From Comamonadaceae bacterium ALPHA2B (GTDB taxonomy: Bacteria > Pseudomonadota > Gammaproteobacteria > Burkholderiales > Burkholderiaceae_C), in the NCBI GenBank assembly GCA_005503065.1, contig SCOE01000014.1, positions 56,186 through 120,185 on the forward strand: a stretch of 64,000 nucleotides of DNA, given 5' to 3'. The position numbers and the translations under genes were made by a program. The notes under the pieces were generated by a model. That model worked only from the letters and a program-made list of their open reading frames with translations. It was not told where the DNA came from and made no database searches. Shown one piece after another: positions 1 through 10,437 of the stretch. The first letter of the stretch is position 1. Every line of letters begins with the position of its first letter.

Positions 1-2040
1 CAGCAGCTTCCACTCGCCGGTGAGCGTGTCCACCACCACCTCGCTCACGGCGGCGCCGTACGCGAAGTAGTAGAAGGGGTGGCCCTGCATGGTCTGCGAA
101 TTCCAGTGCAGGCCAGGGGTGCTGTAGAAGCCGTCGGACCACAGCTGCACACGGTCGGTGTAGGCCTCGGCCACCACCGTGGCGAAGGCCAGCTCGCGGC
201 CGGCCACCTGCAACTTGCCGTTGGCGAAGTGCACCTCGTCCGGCGTGCCGCCGTGCCGGCGCGCCGCGCATTCGGCCAGGCGCACGCGGATCTGGCGCGC
301 CGCATCCTGCGCCGCCTTGCCGTTCAGGTCGGCGCCGGTGGACGCGGCGGTCGCCGAGGTGTTGGCCACCTTGGTGGTGTCGGTGGCGGTCGCCCGCACG
401 CGCTCGAACTCCACGCCCAGCTCGTGCGCCACCACCTGCGCGACCTTGGTGTTCAGGCCCTGGCCCATCTCGGTGCCGCCGTGGTTCACGAGGATCGAGC
501 CGTCGGTATAGACGTGCACCAGCGCGCCGGCCTGGTTGAAGTGCGGCACGTTGAAGCTGATGCCGAACTTGATGGGCGTCAGCGCCAGGCCGCGCTTGAG
601 CACCGGGCTGCCGGCGTTGAATTGCGCGATCGCGGCCCGGCGCGCCTCGTAGCCGCTGCTGTCGGCCAGCTGGTCCACCAGTTCGTGGATGACGTTGTCG
701 GTCACCGTCTGGCCGTAGGGCGTCACGTTGCGCTCGGTCGTGCCGTAGAAGTTGGCGCGGCGCACGGCCAGCGCGTCGCGTCCCAGCGCCCGCGCCACCG
801 AGTCGAGGATGTACTCGACCGCGATCGCGCCCTGCGGCCCGCCGAAGCCGCGGAAGGCCGTGTTGCTCTGTGTGTTGGTGCGGCCCGAGAAGCCGTGCAT
901 CGACACCTCGGGCAGCCAGTAGGCGTTGTCGAAGTGGCACAGGGCCCGCGTCATCACCGGGCCGGAGAGGTCGGCCGAGTGGCCCGCGCGCGAGACCATC
1001 GTGATTTCGGCGCCCAGGAGGCGGCCTTCGTCGTCGTAGCCGACCTCGTACTCGTACCAGAAGCAGTGGCGGCGGCCGGTGATCATGAAGTCGTCGTCGC
1101 GGTCGGGCCGCAGCTTGACCGGCCGGCGCAGCTTGTTGGCGGCCACGGCGGCGATGCAGGCGAACAGGCCCGACTGCGATTCCTTGCCACCGAAGCCGCC
1201 CCCCATGCGGCGGCACTCCACATGCACCTCGTTCGAGTGCAGGTGCAGCGCATGGGCGATCAGGTGCTGCATCTCGCTCGGATGCTGGGTGGAGCAATGC
1301 ACATGCATCGTTCCGCCCTCCTTGGGGATGGCGTAGCTGATCTGCCCTTCCAGGTAGAACTGCTCCTGCCCGCCGACGTCGAGTTCGCCCTTCAGGCGGT
1401 GCGGCGCGCCGTCGATGGCGGCACGCACCTCGATGCCCCGGGCGCTGCGCTTGAGGTGCATCGGCGGCACCACGTACTGGGCGCGCGCATGCGCCTGCTG
1501 GGGCGTGATCACCGGATCGGCGGCCTCGACCTGCGCGGCCTCCTTGGCGCGGGCGGCGGCGCGACGCGCCTCGGTGCGGGTGCGGGCGATGACGGCGAAG
1601 AGCGGCTGGCCCAGGTAGCGGATCTCGCCGCCGGGCGCGCCGTCCTCCTGCGGGCCGACGGGGCACAGCAGCGGATCGTCGTGGACGATCGAGCCGCAGT
1701 CGTTCGCGCCCGGCACGTCGGCCGCGGTGATGACGTCCACCACGCCGGGCATGGCGCGGATGGCGTCGAGGGCCAGGCCGGTGAGCCGGCCCGCGGCCAC
1801 CGGCGAGAGGCCCAGCGCGCAGTGCAGCGTGCCCGCCAGCTCGGGCAGGTCGTCGGTGTAGGTGGCCTCGCCGGCGACGTGCAGCTGCGCGGATTCGTGC
1901 GGGCGGCTGATGCCCACGCGCGCGCCCTGGGCGAGCGCCCGGGCCTCGGCGTCGGTGTCGATGCGCGCTGCCGTGTTGGCCAGGTAGTCGGCGAAGGCGT
2001 GCGCGGGTTGCAGCAGCGCAGGGTCGATCGGCTTGTTCAT
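1..2040 (-). CDS. xdhB: Xanthine dehydrogenase, molybdopterin-binding large subunit (3' end outside window)
   Basis: This is the molybdenum-cofactor subunit of bacterial xanthine dehydrogenase, which oxidises hypoxanthine and xanthine to urate in the cytoplasm together with XdhA. 680 residues from the ATG at 2040 are visible. The family is about 780 residues long, so the C-terminal ~100 residues lie beyond position 1. Conserved cofactor and substrate loops are present: GGGFGGKES, FRGFGGPQ and GTEMGQG. An AAGGAG ribosome binding site stands 5 nt before the ATG, 19 nt after the xdhA stop, so the two genes form an operon. XdhC, the cofactor-insertion factor, is not next to it but about 25 kb away at 27100-27924. 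Confidence 0.95.
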   Translation of the reverse strand, partial: MNKPIDPALLQPAHAFADYLANTAARIDTDAEARALAQGARVGISRPHESAQLHVAGEATYTDDLPELAGTLHCALGLSPVAAGRLTGLALDAIRAMPGVVDVITAADVPGANDCGSIVHDDPLLCPVGPQEDGAPGGEIRYLGQPLFAVIARTRTEARRAAARAKEAAQVEAADPVITPQQAHARAQYVVPPMHLKRSARGIEVRAAIDGAPHRLKGELDVGGQEQFYLEGQISYAIPKEGGTMHVHCSTQHPSEMQHLIAHALHLHSNEVHVECRRMGGGFGGKESQSGLFACIAAVAANKLRRPVKLRPDRDDDFMITGRRHCFWYEYEVGYDDEGRLLGAEITMVSRAGHSADLSGPVMTRALCHFDNAYWLPEVSMHGFSGRTNTQSNTAFRGFGGPQGAIAVEYILDSVARALGRDALAVRRANFYGTTERNVTPYGQTVTDNVIHELVDQLADSSGYEARRAAIAQFNAGSPVLKRGLALTPIKFGISFNVPHFNQAGALVHVYTDGSILVNHGGTEMGQGLNTKVAQVVAHELGVEFERVRATATDTTKVANTSATAASTGADLNGKAAQDAARQIRVRLAECAARRHGGTPDEVHFANGKLQVAGRELAFATVVAEAYTDRVQLWSDGFYSTPGLHWNSQTMQGHPFYYFAYGAAVSEVVVDTLTGEWKLL

Positions 2041-2059
2041 CGTGGCTCCTTGTGCGCGC

Positions 2060-3643
<1,584 letters not shown>

Positions 3644-3759
3644 GTGGGCGTTCGTGGGCGGGCAACGGGCCGGCATGGCGTTCGGGCCCTGGCCGGCATG
3701 TTCGCCCCTGCATCGGCGCCAGGCATACGCGCCGCGTCATAGGGCTTATGCGCAGGCCG

Positions 3760-3772
3760 GTATGGAGCATAC
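3760..3772. promoter_or_regulatory. Inverted repeat GTATG-N3-CATAC upstream of xdhA
   Basis: GTATG and CATAC are separated by GAG, about 117 nt before the xdhA start, inside the 252-nt gap between the hydantoinase gene and xdhA. The gap has no other gene. The half-site resembles the TGTATAC core seen at 27039 and 28958, but this site is not identical. The operator role is a guess. Confidence 0.25.
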
Positions 3773-3895
3773 GGGTAAGCCCGCATGGGCGTCGAGCAAT
3801 TCCCGCGCCACGCACCCCGCCGCGCGCCCGGCGCGGCCCGGCCTGGTGCACCCGCGCGCCCCGCGCAGGTGCCCCGCCCTGCCCTGCCCCTCGGC

Positions 3896-5329
3896 TCAGC
3901 GGCTGCCGGCCATCTCGCGCCGTGCAGGCAGCAGCGTCGGCAGTCCGCAGGGCAGGAACCGGCCCTGCCCGGCCTGCCCGAGGTAGCGCGTGCCGTCCCA
4001 CACGACCTGGCCGCGCGCAATGGTCGTGCCGGGCCAGGCGGCCAGGCGCATGCCCTCGTAGGGCGTGTAGTCGACGGCATGGTGGAGCATGCCGTTGTGC
4101 AGCACGAACTCGCGCTCGTCCCAGATGACCAGGTCGGCGTCGCCGCCCACCGCGATGGTGCCCTTGCGCGGGTGCAGCCCGTAAGCCTTGGCGGGGTTGG
4201 TCGCCGTCAGTTCGACGAACTTCTGCGGCGTGATGCGACCGCCCAGCACGCCTTCGGACCACAGCAGCGCCATGCGCGTCTCGATGCCGGGAATGCCGTT
4301 GGGGATGTGGTTGAAGGGCACCTCCTCGCCGGCGGGATGCTTGCCGCCCTCGCCCTCGAAGTTGTAGGGCGCATGGTCGGACGAGATCACGGTGAACAGC
4401 CCGTCGGCCAGGCCGTCCCAGATCACCTGCTGGTTGGCCTTGTCACGCGGCGGCGGGCTGCAGACGCACTTGGCGCCCTCGTAGCTGTCGTCGATGCCCA
4501 GGTCCTCGGCCGTCAGGAACAGGTACTGCGGGCAGGTCTCGGCGAAGACCTGCAGGCCGTGCGCACGGCCCCAGCGGATCTGCTCCACCGCCTCGCGGCC
4601 CGAGACGTGCACGATGAGGATCGGCACGTCGACCAGCTCGGACAGTGCGATCGCCCGGTGCGTGGCCTCGCGCTCCACCAGCAGCGGCCGGGCATGCGCG
4701 TGGTAGCGCGGCGCCGTCTTGCCCGCAGCCTGCAGCCGGCCGGTCAGCCAGGCGATGCAGTCGGAGTTCTCGGCATGGATCATGGCCATGGCGCCGTGCG
4801 AGCGGGCCACGTCCAGCACCTCGAGGATCTGCCGGTCGTCCAGCTTCATGTCGTCGTAGGTCATGTAGATCTTGAACGACGTGTAGCCCTCCGCGATCAG
4901 CGCCGGCAGCTCCTCCTTCAGCACCGTCGGCGTGGGGTCGCTGACGATGAGGTGGAAGGCGTAGTCGATGCACGACTTGCCGTCTGCGCGGCGGTGGTAG
5001 TCGTCCACCGCCTCACGCAGCGACTGGCCCTTGTGCTGCGCCGCGAAGGGGATCACCGTGGTCGTGCCGCCGCAGGCGGCCGAGCGCGAACCGGTGAGGA
5101 AGTCGTCGGCCGACACCACGGGCGGGGCCTGCGGCTGGTCGAGGTGGCAGTGGGTGTCGACGCCGCCGGGCGTGACGGCCCGGCCGGCTGCATCGATCTC
5201 GCGCGTGCCGGGGCCCAGGCCCAGGCCGAGCTGGACCACGCGGCCATCGCGCACGCCGATGTCGCAGTGGAAGATGTCGCTGGCCGTCACGGCCTGCGCG
5301 TTGCGGATGACGAGGTCGAAATCGGCCAT
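3896..5329 (-). CDS. Dihydropyrimidinase / D-hydantoinase-family cyclic amidohydrolase
   Basis: This cytoplasmic metal-dependent hydrolase (477 residues) opens cyclic diamides such as dihydrouracil or 5-substituted hydantoins to N-carbamoyl amino acids. Family landmarks are present: the metal pair His60/His62 in DTHCHLDQ, the segment SFKIYMTY whose lysine is carbamylated in this family, HAEN, HVSGREA and the C-terminal-side SSDHAPYNF. The ATG at 5329 (MADFDLVI) is chosen over the longer frame because homologues start there. It lies 19 nt behind an ABC permease and receptor gene pair, so its substrate is probably what that system imports. No N-carbamoylase sits next to it. A carbamoylase-like M20 domain occurs at 30648-32423. 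Dihydropyrimidinase and hydantoinase cannot be separated by sequence alone. Confidence 0.85.
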   Translation of the reverse strand: MADFDLVIRNAQAVTASDIFHCDIGVRDGRVVQLGLGLGPGTREIDAAGRAVTPGGVDTHCHLDQPQAPPVVSADDFLTGSRSAACGGTTTVIPFAAQHKGQSLREAVDDYHRRADGKSCIDYAFHLIVSDPTPTVLKEELPALIAEGYTSFKIYMTYDDMKLDDRQILEVLDVARSHGAMAMIHAENSDCIAWLTGRLQAAGKTAPRYHAHARPLLVEREATHRAIALSELVDVPILIVHVSGREAVEQIRWGRAHGLQVFAETCPQYLFLTAEDLGIDDSYEGAKCVCSPPPRDKANQQVIWDGLADGLFTVISSDHAPYNFEGEGGKHPAGEEVPFNHIPNGIPGIETRMALLWSEGVLGGRITPQKFVELTATNPAKAYGLHPRKGTIAVGGDADLVIWDEREFVLHNGMLHHAVDYTPYEGMRLAAWPGTTIARGQVVWDGTRYLGQAGQGRFLPCGLPTLLPARREMAGSR

Positions 5330-5348
5330 GGGGTCTGCGGTGTGGGTA

Positions 5349-6059
5349 TCAGCGCGCCATCGCGACGCGGGGAATCGGAGCCTTCTTGCTGCTGCGAGGC
5401 GCATAGCCCTTGCCGTAGTGGCGTTCCAGGCGCACCTGCACGAGGTTCCACAGCGTCGTGAGCACGAGGTAGTAGCAGGCCGCCACGCAATACAGCTCCA
5501 GCACCTCGAATTTCATCTGCATCAGCACCTGGCTGCGGCGCATCAGCTCTTCCATCGAGATCACCGACGCGAGCGAGGTCGCCTTCAGCAGCCCGTTCAC
5601 CGAGTTGCCCAGCGGCGGGATGATGATGCGGATCACCTGCGGGAGCGTGACCAGCCGCAGCGTGGCCACGCGCGACAGGCTCAGCGCCTTGGCGGCCTCG
5701 ACCTGGCCCTTGGCCACCGCCGAGAAGCCGGCGCGGATGGTCTCGGACAGGTAGGCCGCCTCATTGAGGCTGAGCGCCAGCACCGCCGAGGTGAGCACGT
5801 CCAGCCGGATGCCCAGTTGCGGCAGGCCGGTGTAGATGATGACCAGCTGCACCAGCAGCGGCGTGCCGCGGAACACCCACACGTAGAAGCGTGCAGGTGC
5901 GTTGAACAGCCGGTTGGTCGACATGCTGCCCAGCGCCAGCGGCAGGGCCAGCACCAGGCCGATGGCGATGGTGGCCACCGTCAGGCCGATCGTGATGCCG
6001 ACGCCGCCCAGCAGGTACGGGTTGATCAGGTACGACAGGAAAGCGTCGACATTGAACAC
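5349..6059 (-). CDS. Polar amino-acid-type ABC transporter permease
   Basis: This is an inner-membrane permease of the His/Glu/Gln/Arg/opine family, 236 residues with about five hydrophobic segments. The N-terminal segment runs through GGVGITIGLTVATIAIGL and the cytoplasmic EAA-type loop is EAAKALSLSRVATLRLVTLPQ. The start is GTG at 6059, supported by GAGGA 7-8 nt upstream. It follows the receptor gene by 18 nt and precedes the cyclic amidohydrolase by 19 nt. No ATPase gene is in this arm. The only matching ATPase of the right class lies at 13891-14673 on the opposite strand of the same island. Confidence 0.88.
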   Translation of the reverse strand: MFNVDAFLSYLINPYLLGGVGITIGLTVATIAIGLVLALPLALGSMSTNRLFNAPARFYVWVFRGTPLLVQLVIIYTGLPQLGIRLDVLTSAVLALSLNEAAYLSETIRAGFSAVAKGQVEAAKALSLSRVATLRLVTLPQVIRIIIPPLGNSVNGLLKATSLASVISMEELMRRSQVLMQMKFEVLELYCVAACYYLVLTTLWNLVQVRLERHYGKGYAPRSSKKAPIPRVAMAR

Positions 6060-6077
6060 GGCCGGTCCTCGGGATGC

Positions 6078-6920
6078 TTACTTGGGTGCCGGGCCGGTGC
6101 CGCGGATGGCGAAGTTCTTGACGTCCTTCAGGCGCGTCATCTTGAACTTGTCGAACAGCTGGTCGTAGACGCCCTCGGCCTTCAGCTCGTCCAGCGCCTT
6201 GGCCGCTGCTTCGGCCGCGCCCTTGGTGCGGAAGGCGAGCGTGATGTCGGTGCCGTTGATGCCGCTCAGCCACACCTTGGCGATGCCGCGCTCCTCGAAG
6301 GCCTTGGCGGTCTCGTCGATGTTGATGCCCGCCTCGAGCTGGCCGGCGCGCAGGGCGGCCGTCGTCTCCGAGGCGGTCGCGAAGGTGCGGAAGTCGATGG
6401 TCTTCTCGCCCTTGGCGACCATGGCGGCGTTGTACTCGCGCGCCTTGCGTTCCTGGTAGGTGCCGGTCTCGATGCCCACCACGTGGCCTGCGAGGTCTTC
6501 GAACTTGGTGATCTTCAGCTTGCTGCTCGGCACCGTGTAGATGCTCATCGCCTGCTGGCCGTAGGGGATCATGAACATGAGCTTGGAACGCTCCTCGGTC
6601 CAGAACATGCCGGTGTTGATGAGGTCGAAGCGGCCGGCTTGCATGGCAGGGATCATGGGCGGCATGTCCATGCGGATGAAGACGGGCTCGAGGCACAGCT
6701 TCTTGGCGACGGCCTTGCCGAGCTCGACGTTCAGGCCCTGCAGCTCGCCCTTCTCGTCGACGAACTGCTGCGGGGGCAGCGTGGGGTTGATGGACATCTG
6801 CAGCTTGCCGGGCGTCACGAGCTGATCGGCCGCGACCTTGGGCGTGCAGCTCTGTGCGAAGGCCGGAAGGGTGGCTGCGGCGCCAAGGACGAGGCCGACG
6901 ATGAGGTGGGTGTGTTTCAT
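6078..6920 (-). CDS. Periplasmic solute-binding protein, amino-acid ABC family
   Basis: This is a 280-residue family-3 periplasmic binding protein. A typical Sec signal ends at PAFAQ around residue 22, after which the mature protein runs through VELGKAVAKKL, RFDLINTGMFWTEER and VGIETGTYQE, the usual two-lobe landmarks. The ATG at 6920 (MKHTHLIVG) is chosen because it gives a normal signal peptide; the open frame reaches 7052. It is followed by its permease after 18 nt. Ligand class cannot be read from sequence. The neighbouring amidohydrolase and acyl-CoA enzymes suggest a small nitrogenous or carboxylate substrate. Confidence 0.88.
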   Translation of the reverse strand: MKHTHLIVGLVLGAAATLPAFAQSCTPKVAADQLVTPGKLQMSINPTLPPQQFVDEKGELQGLNVELGKAVAKKLCLEPVFIRMDMPPMIPAMQAGRFDLINTGMFWTEERSKLMFMIPYGQQAMSIYTVPSSKLKITKFEDLAGHVVGIETGTYQERKAREYNAAMVAKGEKTIDFRTFATASETTAALRAGQLEAGINIDETAKAFEERGIAKVWLSGINGTDITLAFRTKGAAEAAAKALDELKAEGVYDQLFDKFKMTRLKDVKNFAIRGTGPAPK

Positions 6921-7011
6921 GATGAGGTGATGGAGCGGAGTGGTTGAAGAACAGGAAGGAGTTAGCAAGAAGCGGGCACGCACAGACGAAGAGGGAATCA
7001 AAGAATCCGGC

Positions 7012-7479
7012 TCAAAGCACTGCGTCATCGCGGCATGCGACGAGCGCCGCATGCTGTGCCTCGATGACGCATTCGCCGCGTTGATTGACGAGCTGCAGGG
7101 CCTCGGTCACCACGCCGCGTCCGCCCTTGGAAGACAGGCGCTTGTCGACGAAGCGGAAGCTCACGTGCACCTCGTCGCCGGCCACCACCGGCCGCGCGAA
7201 GCGCACGCCGTCCCAGCCCAGCGACGCAATGGAGCTGTTCTCGTAGAGGCCCATCGCGGTCTTCAGGCCTTCCATGAGCGACAGGCCGAACAGGCCATGG
7301 GCGATGACGCCGGGAAAGCCGCGCGACTTCGCGTACGCCGCATCGGTGTGCAGTGGATGGTGGTCCTGCGTGAGATCGCAGAATTGCGCGATCGCCTCTG
7401 CACTGACGATGTGCGTGGCGCTGCGCATCTCGGTGCCGACCACCACGTCCTCGAACCAGAGTTCCTTCGACGCGCTCAT
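7012..7479 (-). CDS. MaoC-like enoyl-CoA hydratase (hotdog fold)
   Basis: This 155-residue MaoC-type hydratase adds water to a short or branched enoyl-CoA. The motif runs through LTQDHHPLHTDAAYAK and GVIAHGLFGLSL, where the aspartate and histidine form the R-specific hydratase site. The ATG at 7479 overlaps the CoA-transferase stop by 4 nt (ATGA), showing translational coupling. With the acyl-CoA dehydrogenase and CoA-transferase it makes a short activation, oxidation and hydration route for an organic acid. The preceding two genes fit mesaconyl-type or crotonyl-type chemistry equally well. Substrate not determined. Confidence 0.85.
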   Translation of the reverse strand: MSASKELWFEDVVVGTEMRSATHIVSAEAIAQFCDLTQDHHPLHTDAAYAKSRGFPGVIAHGLFGLSLMEGLKTAMGLYENSSIASLGWDGVRFARPVVAGDEVHVSFRFVDKRLSSKGGRGVVTEALQLVNQRGECVIEAQHAALVACRDDAVL

Positions 7480-9083
7480 CGTGCAGCCTCCGGGTGATGC
7501 GCGTCGCGCGCGACGTGGCGGGGCGGCTGTGCGACGAAGGCATCGTGCAGGCCCATCGCTCCGGCGCGGAAGATGCGCGGATCCATCGTCCTGAGCGACT
7601 CGCTCACGCGGACGTCGAAGCCGATGTGGTCGAGCACGTCCTCCTTCAGGCGCACGCCCGGCGCGACCTCGGTCAGGACGATGCCATCGGCCTCGAGCTC
7701 GAACACGGCACGGTCGGTGATGAAGCTCACCTGCTGGCCGCGCTCGCGCGCGAGCTTGCCCGAGAAGCTGATCTGCCCCACGGCCGGCACGAACTTGCGG
7801 AACTTGCCGTCGCGGTGGATCGCGAGCTGGCCGCCTTCCACCCGCACGTCGGCCTCGCCGCCGGTGAGCGAGCCGCTGAACACCAGCCGGCGCGTGTTCT
7901 GCGTGATGTTGATGAAGCCGCCCGCGCCGTCGTAGCGACGGCCGAAGCGCGTCACGTTCACGTTGCCTTCGGCATCGACCTCCGCAAAGGACAGGAAGGC
8001 GCAGCTCAGGCCGCCGCCGTCGTAGAAGTCGAACTGGTAACCCTGGTCGAGGATGACGCGCGGGTTCACGGCCGTGCCGAACTCGCGCGCATGGCCCGGC
8101 ACGCCACCCACCACGCCCGACTCCACGGTGAGCGTGATCAGTTCGTCGATGCCCTCTTCCGCGGCGACGTTGGGGATCATGGCCGAGATGCCGACGCCCA
8201 GGTTCACCACGTCGCCGGGGCGCAGCTCGAAGGCGGCGCGGCGCGCGATGACGCGGCGTGCATCCAGCGGGTCGGGCGCGATGCCCGACGCGGGCAGGCG
8301 CGTCTCGCCGCAGCGGGCCGGGTCGTAGCGCGTGGTGTAGGTCTGCAGCTGCTCGGGCTCGACCACGACATGGTCGATCAGGAAGCCGGGGATCTTCACC
8401 ATGTGCGGGTGCAGCGTGCCCCGGCGCACGCGGCGCTTGACCTGGCAGATCACCAGGCCGCCGGCGTTGTGCACGGCCTGCGCCATCGACAGGTCCTCGC
8501 GCGCGGTGGCCTCGTGCTCCATGCTCACGTAGCCGTCCTCGTCGACCGAGGTGCCGCGGATGAGCGCGACCGTGGGCACGCCGGGCGCGCGGTAGAAGAG
8601 GTAGTCGGCGCCGGCCACGTGCACGCGCTCGACCAGCGCCTCGGTGGTGCGGGCGTTCATCCGACCGCCGTCCTGCTCCGGGTCCATGTAGGTGCCCAGG
8701 CCCACGTGCGTGAGGATGCCCGGCTGGCGGCCGGCCATGGCGCGGCACAGGTGCGTCATCACGCCCTGCGGAAAGTTGTACGCCTCGACCTCGTTGTTCA
8801 CGATCATCTGGATGAACGGCAGCTGCATGCCGAAGTTGCCGCCGATGACGCGCTTGACCAGCCCCGGGTGCGCGAAGCGGCACAGGCCCTTCTCGGTCAG
8901 CGCCCCCACGCCGGTGATGTGGAAGAGCGTGATGGCGTGCGGCCCCTGCCCGGCGAGGAAGCGGCGCTCGACGGCCTCGAAGAGCGCCTCGGGCACGCCC
9001 GAGCCGCCGTTGCCGCCGGTGATGACGAAGTCGCCGTCGCGGATGAGCGCTGCGGCCTCGTCGGCGGTGATGCAACTGATCAT
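7476..9083 (-). CDS. Acyl-CoA:acetate/propionate CoA-transferase (family I, fused alpha-beta)
   Basis: This 535-residue single-chain family I CoA-transferase (YdiF/propionate CoA-transferase type) moves CoA from a donor such as acetyl-CoA or succinyl-CoA to a free acid. The N-terminal half carries GGNGGSGVPEAL, and the C-terminal half carries the catalytic glutamate Glu321 in TVESGVVGGVPG. Both halves are complete, and its length matches the fused family (about 520-540 residues). It lies 11 nt after the acyl-CoA dehydrogenase and overlaps the MaoC gene by 4 nt. The position points to activation of the pathway acid before dehydrogenation. Confidence 0.88.
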   Translation of the reverse strand: MISCITADEAAALIRDGDFVITGGNGGSGVPEALFEAVERRFLAGQGPHAITLFHITGVGALTEKGLCRFAHPGLVKRVIGGNFGMQLPFIQMIVNNEVEAYNFPQGVMTHLCRAMAGRQPGILTHVGLGTYMDPEQDGGRMNARTTEALVERVHVAGADYLFYRAPGVPTVALIRGTSVDEDGYVSMEHEATAREDLSMAQAVHNAGGLVICQVKRRVRRGTLHPHMVKIPGFLIDHVVVEPEQLQTYTTRYDPARCGETRLPASGIAPDPLDARRVIARRAAFELRPGDVVNLGVGISAMIPNVAAEEGIDELITLTVESGVVGGVPGHAREFGTAVNPRVILDQGYQFDFYDGGGLSCAFLSFAEVDAEGNVNVTRFGRRYDGAGGFINITQNTRRLVFSGSLTGGEADVRVEGGQLAIHRDGKFRKFVPAVGQISFSGKLARERGQQVSFITDRAVFELEADGIVLTEVAPGVRLKEDVLDHIGFDVRVSESLRTMDPRIFRAGAMGLHDAFVAQPPRHVARDAHHPEAAR

Positions 9084-9094
9084 GGCGCGCCCCC

Positions 9095-10237
9095 TCAGGC
9101 CAGTTCTTTCTCGACCTGGCGCGCGATGATCACGCGCTGGATCTGGTTGGTGCCTTCGTAGATCTGCGCCAGCCGCACGTCGCGGAACAGGCGCTCGATG
9201 CGGTAATCGCGCGAGTAGCCGTTGCCGCCGTGGATCTGCAGCGCGTTCGACACGTGCTTCATCGCCATGTCAGTGGTGAAGAGCTTGGCGTGCGCCGCTT
9301 CCTTGGCGTAGGGCTGGCCGGCGTCGTACAGGCGCGCGGCGTGGTGGATCAGCAGGCGAGCGGCGGCGATGTCGGTGGACATGTCGGCCACCATGAACTG
9401 GATCGCCTGGAAGCCCATGATCGGGCCGCCGAACTGCTTGCGCGTGGTCGCGTAGGCCACGGCGTCCTCCATCGCGGCCTGCGCCATGCCCAGGGCCATC
9501 GACGACATCAGCAGCCGGCTGAAGTTGAAGTTGCCCATGGCCGTCTTGAAGGCCGTGTTCTCGGCGCCGATCATGGCCTCCTCCGGCACCCGCACGTCCT
9601 CCAGGATGATCTGGCAGTCCTCCAGGCCGTGCATGCCCAGCAGTTCCTCGTTCTTGCCGCGGCTCACGCCCTGCTGGCGGGCATCGACCATGAAGCAGCT
9701 GATGCCCTTGTGGCCCGCATCCTTGCCGGTGCGGGCGAAGACCATGATGCGGTCGGCCACGCCGCCCAGGGTGACCCAGGCCTTGGTGCCGTTGATGACC
9801 CAGCCGCCTTCGGTGCGCCGTGCCGAGGTGGTGATGCTGGCCGTGTCCGAACCGTAGTCGGGCTCCGTCATGGCGGTGGCCATGACGATGGAGCCGTCGA
9901 GGATGCCGGGGATGAGCGCCTTCTGGCTCTCGTTGCCGTGGTGGTGCAGGAAGAGCGCCGCCTCGACCGGGATCGCGAAGGCGTTGCCGATGGCGCCGGA
10001 ACAGCGGGCCAGCTCCTCCATCACGAGGCAGGTGCCGACGGTGTCGAAGCCCGAGCCGCCGGCGACTTCCGGCAGGCTGGTGCCGAACAGGCCGAGCTCG
10101 GCCATGCCGCGGTAGATCGTGCGGTCGAAGGTGTCCTCGCGGTCGATGGCGGCGGCGCGCGGCAGCACCTCGGCCTCGGCAAAGCGGCGCGCGGTGTCGC
10201 GCAGAGAGATCTGGTCTTCGGTATAGAAGTAATTCAT
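9095..10237 (-). CDS. Acyl-CoA dehydrogenase
   Basis: This 380-residue FAD-dependent acyl-CoA dehydrogenase introduces an alpha-beta double bond into a short or branched acyl-CoA and passes electrons to ETF. Landmarks: TAMTEPDYGSD and GWVINGTKAWVT in the middle domain, and IYEGTNQIQRV near the C-terminus with the glutamate typical of the catalytic base of short-chain enzymes. The start is ATG 10237 (MNYFYTEDQISLRD); the frame stays open to 10285. About 200 nt, mostly the repeat at 10261-10431, separate it from the tautomerase gene, so it may have its own promoter. Confidence 0.9.
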   Translation of the reverse strand: MNYFYTEDQISLRDTARRFAEAEVLPRAAAIDREDTFDRTIYRGMAELGLFGTSLPEVAGGSGFDTVGTCLVMEELARCSGAIGNAFAIPVEAALFLHHHGNESQKALIPGILDGSIVMATAMTEPDYGSDTASITTSARRTEGGWVINGTKAWVTLGGVADRIMVFARTGKDAGHKGISCFMVDARQQGVSRGKNEELLGMHGLEDCQIILEDVRVPEEAMIGAENTAFKTAMGNFNFSRLLMSSMALGMAQAAMEDAVAYATTRKQFGGPIMGFQAIQFMVADMSTDIAAARLLIHHAARLYDAGQPYAKEAAHAKLFTTDMAMKHVSNALQIHGGNGYSRDYRIERLFRDVRLAQIYEGTNQIQRVIIARQVEKELA

Positions 10238-10260
10238 TTCAGTTGTCCATAGCACTGGGC

Positions 10261-10431
10261 GCCACCCGCATGGCGTGAAGCCCAAACGGCGACGAGGATC
10301 GAGCGGCCCCGGGGCAGGCCAAGCCAGAGCACCCGAGGAACTGGCTCCGCCAGGCCTCTGGGTGCGCCCCCCTCCCAGCCGAAGGCGCCAGAGAGGGGGG
10401 AGCCGCGAAGCGGCATGGGGGGTGTTGCATT
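10261..10431 (-). repeat. ~170-bp dispersed repeat, copy 1
   Basis: This non-coding block fills the gap between the acyl-CoA dehydrogenase and tautomerase genes. On the opposite strand it reads closely like 18311-18480: shared stretches include CCGCTTCGCGGCTCCCCCCT, TCTCTGGCGCCTTCGGCT and GCACCCGGAGGCCTGGC (one or two changes between copies). It contains several short self-complementary segments (CCGCTTCGCGG, for example). No reading frame with family resemblance is present. Confidence 0.85.
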
Positions 10432-10437
10432 TCCGGC

